Shown piece by piece: positions 48,760 to 54,029 of a stretch of DNA of 54,029 nt (the first letter of the stretch is position 1; each line of letters begins with the position of its first letter). Position numbers and translations under genes: made by a program. Source of the stretch: Candidatus Aegiribacteria sp. (lineage in GTDB: Bacteria; Fermentibacterota; Fermentibacteria; Fermentibacterales; JCC-6); NCBI GenBank assembly GCA_021108005.1, contig JAIORS010000155.1, positions 1 to 54,029 on the forward strand, given 5' to 3'. The notes under the pieces are model-generated. The model ran no database searches. It saw only the letters and a list, made by a program, of their open reading frames with translations, and was not told the origin of the DNA.

Positions 48760-49900
48760 AAAAGGTTTTGATTGTTTCGACAACCTCTACGAGCTCATTT
48801 TCCGTAAGTTCGCCAAATATTGGAATGGAAATGACTTCCTTTGAAGCAGCTTCGGAGAGAGGAAAATCTCCTTCTTTGTAACCCAGGCATTCAAAACATT
48901 TTTGAAGATGAAGAGGAACCGGGTAATAGATGGAACAGCCGATTCCATGATTTCTGAGATATTTAAGCAGTTCATCCCGCCGCGAAACTTTCAGCGTATA
49001 CTGGTTGTAAACGGACCATGCTTCTTTCTTGATAACAGGAGTAATCACCTGTTTAATATCCCTGAGAGCGCGGCCATAAAAACGAGCGTTCTTTCGTCTT
49101 CCCTTGTGCCAGCCTTCAAGATGAGTCAATTTGACTCTGAGAAATCCTGCCTGGATAGCATCAAGACGGGAGTTGAAACCCACCTCTTCATGGATGTAAC
49201 CCCTGCCGCCATGCTCCCTCAGACTGACTACTCTATCTGCTATCTCAGGATTGTTCGTGGTGACCATGCCGCCGTCGCCGAGAGCTCCCAGGTTCTTGGA
49301 GGGGAAGAAACTGAAGCAGCCGGCATCGCCCCAGGAACCGGCTTTCCTGTTTGACCATTTTGCTCCAATGGCCTGACAGGCATCCTCAACTACGGGAATG
49401 CGCCAGTCTTTACAGATAGACATTATTCTGTCCATATCCGCCATCTGACCGAAAAGGTGGACGGGCATTACTGCACCGATACGTGTACCTGTACTTTTGT
49501 CAACAACTCCCCTGTTTGTGATAGCGCAGTTATCCGTCAGCCATCCGGACAGGAGGTCAGGATCTATGTTGAAAGAATCGGAAAGAATATCCAGAAACAC
49601 AGGAATACCGCCTGCCCTTACCACGGCCCCCGCGGAAGCGAAGAAAGTGAAAGGTGTCGTCAGAACAATATCTCCGGGTCTGACATTAACAGCCATGAGG
49701 GCAAGGATAAGAGCATCCGTTCCGGAAGCGCAGCCTACAGCCGTTTCACTGCCGCAGTAATCAGCGAATTCCTTCTCGAGCTGCTCCATTTCTGGTCCCT
49801 TTATGAACCTAGAGGTTTCAAGAGCTTCGTTGAAAACTGAACGTAGATCTTCAATTATTGGCTGATGCTGCCTGCTTATATCGAGGAGAGGAACTGCCAT
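48743..49900 (-). CDS. DegT/DnrJ/EryC1-family PLP-dependent sugar aminotransferase
   Basis: 385 residues from ATG 49900, where AAAGGA lies upstream; the longer frame to 49996 runs into the preceding gene and is rejected. Typical segments: VPLLDISRQHQPIIEDLRSV, VGCASGTDALILALMA, VVEDACQAIGAKW, and the PLP-lysine segment FFPSKNLGALGDGGMV. Members transaminate 4-keto or 3-keto nucleotide sugars to give amino sugars for surface glycans. An amino-sugar product would provide an acceptor for the deacetylase/formyltransferase theme at 6600-9413 (speculative). It follows a sugar transferase by 34 bases. Confidence 0.94.
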   Translation of the reverse strand: MAVPLLDISRQHQPIIEDLRSVFNEALETSRFIKGPEMEQLEKEFADYCGSETAVGCASGTDALILALMAVNVRPGDIVLTTPFTFFASAGAVVRAGGIPVFLDILSDSFNIDPDLLSGWLTDNCAITNRGVVDKSTGTRIGAVMPVHLFGQMADMDRIMSICKDWRIPVVEDACQAIGAKWSNRKAGSWGDAGCFSFFPSKNLGALGDGGMVTTNNPEIADRVVSLREHGGRGYIHEEVGFNSRLDAIQAGFLRVKLTHLEGWHKGRRKNARFYGRALRDIKQVITPVIKKEAWSVYNQYTLKVSRRDELLKYLRNHGIGCSIYYPVPLHLQKCFECLGYKEGDFPLSEAASKEVISIPIFGELTENELVEVVETIKTFYAEKE

Positions 49901-49934
49901 TTTATTTTTCCTTTCAGGAAACCTGGAGTTGATA

Positions 49935-51332
49935 CTAATGAGCTCCCGCACCGGTAAGAACGACCTTAAGAGTTCTGATGAGAATTTCAAGGTCAAGAAA
50001 GATCGACTGATTTTCGATATAAAAGAAATCGTATCTTAGTTTCTTCGATACACTTTCCATGTCCGTATCGTACTCAAGTTTGACCTGAGCCCATCCCGTA
50101 AGGCCAGGTTTGATAGTGAGCCTCTTCTGATAAAAAGGATACATCTTCTTGAGTTCATCTATAAATACAGGTCTTTCCGGTCTTGGACCAACAATGGACA
50201 TCTCTCCCATGAGGACATTAATCATTTGGGGAATTTCATCGATTCGGGATATTCTTAGAAATTTGCCTATGCGCGTTATTCTTGGATCATTCTTACCGGC
50301 CCAGACGGGACCACTTTTCTTTTCGGCATCGTTATTCATGCTTCTGAACTTGAATACCCTGAAGGGTTTACCTCCCTTTCCCAGTCTTTCCTGACGGTAG
50401 AAGACAGGACCCTTTGATTCAAGCTTGATCAACAGAGAAAGAATCAGCCATAAAGGAAGACCTGCAAGAAGAACAACAGTACTTGTGAAGTAGTCAATAC
50501 ATACCTTCACAACTTTCTGCCAGAAACTTAGACGCTCAGGCAGAATTTCCATGAAAGGCTGTCCCATTATCTGTGTACTGTGAACATGTCCGGCAACAAC
50601 GTCAAAAAGATCGGGAACAACTTTCACCCTGACACCCTCTCCAGTGGCAGGAAGGAGAAGAGAAAGAATATCGTTATGAAAATTTGAAGCAATTGTGACA
50701 AGCAGTTCCTGCAGGGAGAAATTTTTAATGATAACGGAAAGATCCTTCACGGAACCTATAATTCTATCCTCTCGAACGGTCCGCACAGTGCCCTCCTTCT
50801 GAGGATCTATGAAACCTGTAATATTGTATCCCAGCGAGGTGTTTTCGGAGAGATAGATTTCGAGATCTGAAGCCGCTTTGCCGATTCCAACTATTGCCGC
50901 CCGGCGAACAAGGGAGCCCTTCTTTGCAAGCCTTCTTTCAAAAATGCGCATACATCCTCGTGAAATGAAAACGAAGAGAAGAAGCACGGCGTAATAAAAA
51001 ACTATTATCCATCTGCCTATGGAAGCTGAGGGCGATACCAGAAAAGCACCGAAGAAGAGTATTATGAACCCGGAAGTAACCGGCTTCACAACACATTTCA
51101 TCTCATCAGCCCAGCTCATATCCCAGTGCATCCTGTAAGAGCCTGATGCCGCAAAGATCAGCCACCAGAAAGGAACGGACAATAAGGACCCGGAGAATAT
51201 CAGGCTGTTTGAAACGGAGACAGAATCGGAAAAAAGACTCGAGTCAAACTTTATCCATGCCGCGAAGGTCAGGGATAGAAATACTGCTATTCCGTCGAAT
51301 GCCAGCCCCAGGAACAGGCTTTTCTGCTTCAG
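49935..51332 (-). CDS. Polyprenyl-phosphate sugar-1-phosphate transferase, inferred CTG start
   Basis: The catalytic domain is clear: YRQERLGKGGKPFRVFKFRS, SRIDEIPQMINVLMGEMS, IVGPRPERPVF, TGWAQVKLEYDTD and the final GAGAH. The standard start at TTG 51182 would cut off the first membrane helices. The same frame is open to the left with family-like sequence (SLFLGLAFDGIAVFLSLTF), but no ATG, GTG or TTG occurs there. CTG at 51332 lies six bases after AAAGGCGG, overlaps the preceding stop as CTGA, and gives 465 residues, close to its 454-residue paralog in this window. The enzyme initiates lipid-linked repeat-unit synthesis. Confidence 0.85.
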   Translation of the reverse strand: MKQKSLFLGLAFDGIAVFLSLTFAAWIKFDSSLFSDSVSVSNSLIFSGSLLSVPFWWLIFAASGSYRMHWDMSWADEMKCVVKPVTSGFIILFFGAFLVSPSASIGRWIIVFYYAVLLLFVFISRGCMRIFERRLAKKGSLVRRAAIVGIGKAASDLEIYLSENTSLGYNITGFIDPQKEGTVRTVREDRIIGSVKDLSVIIKNFSLQELLVTIASNFHNDILSLLLPATGEGVRVKVVPDLFDVVAGHVHSTQIMGQPFMEILPERLSFWQKVVKVCIDYFTSTVVLLAGLPLWLILSLLIKLESKGPVFYRQERLGKGGKPFRVFKFRSMNNDAEKKSGPVWAGKNDPRITRIGKFLRISRIDEIPQMINVLMGEMSIVGPRPERPVFIDELKKMYPFYQKRLTIKPGLTGWAQVKLEYDTDMESVSKKLRYDFFYIENQSIFLDLEILIRTLKVVLTGAGAH

Positions 51333-52462
51333 TTCGTTCCGCCTTTCGACTTCTTCCAGGTTTCAACCGGATTTCCGGACAATGTCTTTAATATACCATC
51401 TAACGCAGCGATGTTCATAAGCCAGAAGTAATAGGGAAAAAGGAGTTTTGAAGGCATATGGCGCTTCAGCAACCATCCTGCTGCGGCTGCCGCATGAAAA
51501 ACACACATGAGTAGAAACGGTATCATATAAAAATTCTTATATGAAAGAAATCCCGCAAGAACTGTTGCTGCAGCAAGAAACAAACCTGAGAACCACCTGA
51601 GAACTTTATGTACAAGAAGCTGCGTGAATAAAAGAAAGTCTTTTCTTTTCAGGGCTTTTCCCGTAAGCTGAATGCAGCTGATGAACATCCAGCTTACTAT
51701 CCTTACTAGCCTCCGGTACTGTTCTGAATCATCCGGAGAGGGTTCTGCGGCCACCGCATTCCCGTTGAAAACACATGAATATCCCTGTAGTCTTGTCATT
51801 ACAGCCAGTTCGAAATCGTCCGATCTCCTGGGAGAAAGCGGTCTGAATAAATTCCCCCTAATCGAGAACACCGCCCCGGTAGCTCCAAGGACGGCTCCAA
51901 TAGATGAACACAGCTTTTTAACAGTTGTTTCGTACTTCCAGTACATGCTTTCGCATGTATCTTCGATAAGACTGTTCCGGCGGGATCCGTCAACGCAACC
52001 CACATGGGGGTTCGAATAGGGAATAACAAGCTCACCGATTGTTTCGGGAGCGAAAACCGTATCAGCATCGGAGAAAACCAGTATTTCTCCCGAAGACAAC
52101 TCCCGAAGTTTCTGTATCATCAGAGGTTTACCAATTGATTTTTCACTTCGATACAGTATTACTCCTTTGTTTCTGAAAGTACCGGCGATGAAATCGGTTT
52201 TGTCATCCGAACCATCAGAACCGATGAGTATTTCGATTGTGCCAGCGTAATTCTGCTCAAGAATATTTCGAATTCTTGACGCAATGACCTTTTCCTCATT
52301 CCTTGCCGCAATGAGCACACTGACGGAAGGCCATTCTTCCGGTTCGTTCCACGAAGAGGAGTATTTGCGGAAAAATATCGAGAGCCCCATGAGAAACAGG
52401 GGATAGATGAGCCAGGATGAAAGAAACAATCCTGTTACAATCCAGAAAAGAGCAGGAATCAT
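51329..52462 (-). CDS. Membrane family 2 glycosyltransferase
   Basis: 377 residues. One N-terminal helix (WIVTGLFLSSWLIYPLFLMG) precedes a GT-A domain with VSVLIAARNEEKVIASRIR, ILIGSDGSDDKTD, the metal site LVFSDADTVFAPET, and QYRRLVRIVSW, similar to the QxxRW signature of processive enzymes. Three or four C-terminal helices follow. It is probably an inner-membrane glycosyltransferase of a surface polysaccharide. ATG 52462 overlaps the radical SAM stop as ATGA; its own stop TGA overlaps the inferred CTG start of the next gene. Confidence 0.9.
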   Translation of the reverse strand: MIPALFWIVTGLFLSSWLIYPLFLMGLSIFFRKYSSSWNEPEEWPSVSVLIAARNEEKVIASRIRNILEQNYAGTIEILIGSDGSDDKTDFIAGTFRNKGVILYRSEKSIGKPLMIQKLRELSSGEILVFSDADTVFAPETIGELVIPYSNPHVGCVDGSRRNSLIEDTCESMYWKYETTVKKLCSSIGAVLGATGAVFSIRGNLFRPLSPRRSDDFELAVMTRLQGYSCVFNGNAVAAEPSPDDSEQYRRLVRIVSWMFISCIQLTGKALKRKDFLLFTQLLVHKVLRWFSGLFLAAATVLAGFLSYKNFYMIPFLLMCVFHAAAAAGWLLKRHMPSKLLFPYYFWLMNIAALDGILKTLSGNPVETWKKSKGGTN

Positions 52463-53940
52463 TTACAGCCGTCCTCTGTATGGACAGGATTACTTTTTTT
52501 GAAAAGGTGTTTCCTGAAAGTTCCAAAAGCGCGAAAGGTTCTTCTGCCCTCCGTGAGGGGGTGTCTTACCGTCTGAATGATTTTGTAAAGAAGATACTTG
52601 GGGCGGAGATAAAAGCGCTTTCTTGCTTCATTACACCATTCCACAAGGGTTTCAGACGAAAGGCCGGGAAGGTCTACAACACAGTTGTGAAGGCCATCTT
52701 CAGTTACCCAGCGATCGAAATTACGGGTTCTCAGTTTTCCCTCTCTGCTGTACTGCCGGTAAAGCCTGGTTCCCGGATATGCCATTATCGGGAAGAACTG
52801 AGCTGTGTCCGGGGATAGTTTCAGAGACATCTGAAAAGTTTTCTCAAGTGTGCCGACCGTTTCCCCCGGATTGCCAGCCATGAAGCATCCATGAACCAGA
52901 AGATCCGCTTTCTTTGCCCTCTCGGCGAATTCCATATTCTGGTCTACTGTGGTTCCCTTTGAAATGGCGTTGAGAACGTCCTGAGAACCTGATTCGTAAC
53001 CGACTATGATAAGCCTGCAGCCGGCAGCCTTCATTTTCCGCATTGCTTCCAGGGAAAGGTTAGCTCTGACATTGGCGGTCCAGGGGATAGAATTGCCATT
53101 TTTAATAAGAACCTCGGCGACTTCCTCGACCCTTTTACTGTCAATTGAAAAAGTATCATCCTCGATAACTATCTCCTGAACCCGAGGAAAATATTCTCGG
53201 AAGAGTCCAAACTCCTCCGCAACATGTTCTGCCGAGCGTATACGGTACTTTTCCCTGTGCATAACCTGGGGCCAGACGCAGAAAGAACACTTGTACGGGC
53301 ATCCGCGGCTTGTAATTGTCATCACGCTCGGGAATCTCGCGGCAGCGAAGAAATAGTTTTCCGGTTTGAGATGCTTTCTGTATACATCGGCAAGGAAAGG
53401 CAACGAATCAAGATCCTCTATCATTTCCCTGGTACCTGTGTCAAAGAGTTCTCCCCTGAGGTTAAGGCAAAGCCCGGGGATTCCGGAAAGATCACCTCCA
53501 CCCTCGAGTTTTTCGGCTACATCAACGATTGAGGAGTCGTACTCTCCAACAGCGATGGCATCGACCTGTGGAGCGAGGCGGAGACACTTGTGGGGAAGGG
53601 CGCTTGCATGGGTACCTACGAGCAGAACAAAAGACTCCGGGAGATAGCTTCTGATCATTGAGGCTACCCTGAGATCACTGTAAATGGAGGGGGTTGAAGT
53701 ATCAATCACCGTAAGTTTTGGATTGAATTCGAGAAGCATCTGAAGCATGTCGTGTTCACTAATTCCTTCGGCGGGGCAATCCAGGAACAGAACTTCATGG
53801 CCGGCCTTTTCAAGCGCTCCCGTACCGTGAGCCAGCCAGAATGGCCAGTACAATGTTCCACTTTTGTTGATGGCCGGGGAGCGGGAGGTTCTGGAAAACC
53901 TGCCATTCATGAAGGGAGCATTAACAACAGCTGTTTTCAA
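52459..53940 (-). CDS. B12-binding-domain radical SAM protein
   Basis: 493 residues from TTG 53940, which overlaps the preceding stop as TTGA. The N-terminal 150 residues have the cobalamin-binding Rossmann-like fold (LTVIDTSTPSIYSDLRVASM, LLVGTHASALP) without a clear DxHxxG axial-His motif. The radical SAM core has SRGCPYKCSFCVWPQ (CxxxCxxC), then VIEDDTFSID and GYESGSQDVLNAISKGTT. Enzymes of this type do methylations or rearrangements at unreactive carbons. In a glycan cluster it may alter a sugar or lipid carrier, but the substrate cannot be told. Confidence 0.92.
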   Translation of the reverse strand: MKTAVVNAPFMNGRFSRTSRSPAINKSGTLYWPFWLAHGTGALEKAGHEVLFLDCPAEGISEHDMLQMLLEFNPKLTVIDTSTPSIYSDLRVASMIRSYLPESFVLLVGTHASALPHKCLRLAPQVDAIAVGEYDSSIVDVAEKLEGGGDLSGIPGLCLNLRGELFDTGTREMIEDLDSLPFLADVYRKHLKPENYFFAAARFPSVMTITSRGCPYKCSFCVWPQVMHREKYRIRSAEHVAEEFGLFREYFPRVQEIVIEDDTFSIDSKRVEEVAEVLIKNGNSIPWTANVRANLSLEAMRKMKAAGCRLIIVGYESGSQDVLNAISKGTTVDQNMEFAERAKKADLLVHGCFMAGNPGETVGTLEKTFQMSLKLSPDTAQFFPIMAYPGTRLYRQYSREGKLRTRNFDRWVTEDGLHNCVVDLPGLSSETLVEWCNEARKRFYLRPKYLLYKIIQTVRHPLTEGRRTFRAFGTFRKHLFKKSNPVHTEDGCK

Positions 53941-54029
53941 GATGTAATTACCTCAATTCTGTCCGCGATTAATCCTGCGGTTTTTTCCCACGAATAGTGT
54001 TGTGATCTTTCGAGAGCTCTTTCGGAAAG
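53937..54029 (-). CDS. Glycosyltransferase C-terminal end (partial)
   Basis: Thirty C-terminal residues before a TGA at 53937-53939. The sequence LERSQHYSWEKTAGLIADRI matches the tail of GT-B family 4 glycosyltransferases, where a YSWE-type helix closes over the nucleotide site. The stop overlaps the TTG start of the radical SAM gene as TTGA. The body lies beyond the right edge. Confidence 0.7.
   Translation of the reverse strand, partial: LSERALERSQHYSWEKTAGLIADRIEVITS

Noticed and set aside
1-54029. CRISPR array, insertion sequence, prophage or tRNA genes
   Set aside because: No regular short repeats with spacers, transposase or integrase frames, terminal inverted repeats, or cloverleaf-like segments were seen.

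Overview
The window is the replication-origin neighbourhood of an uncultured, probably anaerobic, diderm bacterium. Diderm architecture is suggested by a long Gram-negative-type YidC, an exported lipoprotein, and a type IX secretion-like C-terminal sorting domain at the left edge. Energy genes point to amino-acid fermentation: a 2-oxoacid (indolepyruvate-type) ferredoxin oxidoreductase with phosphate butyryltransferase and butyrate kinase, a 2[4Fe-4S] ferredoxin, an asparaginase, and a V/A-type ATPase whose K subunit keeps the known sodium ligands. Together these suggest an FCB-group candidate phylum (Fermentibacteria/Hyd24-12-like). That placement is inference, not shown by the sequence alone.

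Layout. 1-191: end of a secreted protein. 215-4574 (-): ptb-buk-iorA-iorB operon. 4731-9413 (+): HAD phosphatase, two small membrane proteins, and a 937-residue three-domain protein (GT4 glycosyltransferase + formyltransferase + polysaccharide deacetylase). 9471-9638 (-): ferredoxin with a near-consensus promoter. 9723-17486 (-): parB-parA-rsmG-mnmG-mnmE-yidC-yidD-rnpA-rpmH, with two parS sites inside mnmG. 17808-25261 (+): dnaA-dnaN-DUF721(dciA-like)-gyrB-gyrA without recF. DnaA boxes lie on both sides of dnaA, so the origin is probably bipartite. 25321-30713 (+): a 1196-residue protein I do not recognise, an asparaginase, a membrane/coiled-coil protein and a bactofilin. 30920-39517 (+): complete V/A-ATPase operon (G/H-I-K-E-C-F-A-B-D). 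39802-41060 (+): two paralogous exported proteins, closed by a strong terminator. 41130-41780 (-): elbB-like gene. 41920-43414 (+): lipoprotein and PHP-domain phosphoesterase.

43521-43699 holds two tandem c-di-GMP-I (GEMM-I) riboswitch aptamers. They precede a small exported TPR-like protein and, beyond it, a glycosyltransferase and a polyprenyl-phosphate sugar transferase. This suggests c-di-GMP-type control of exopolysaccharide synthesis. 46385-54029 (-) is a second surface-glycan block ending in lipid-carrier and serS genes: glycosyltransferase end, radical SAM protein, GT2, sugar transferase, DegT aminotransferase, PAP2 phosphatase, DgkA kinase, SerS.

Genes are packed tightly, with many four-base start/stop overlaps (ATGA and TTGA). 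At least two junctions, and perhaps a third, have the same geometry with a non-standard start (CTGA twice, ATAG once). No tRNA, rRNA, CRISPR array or mobile element was recognised.
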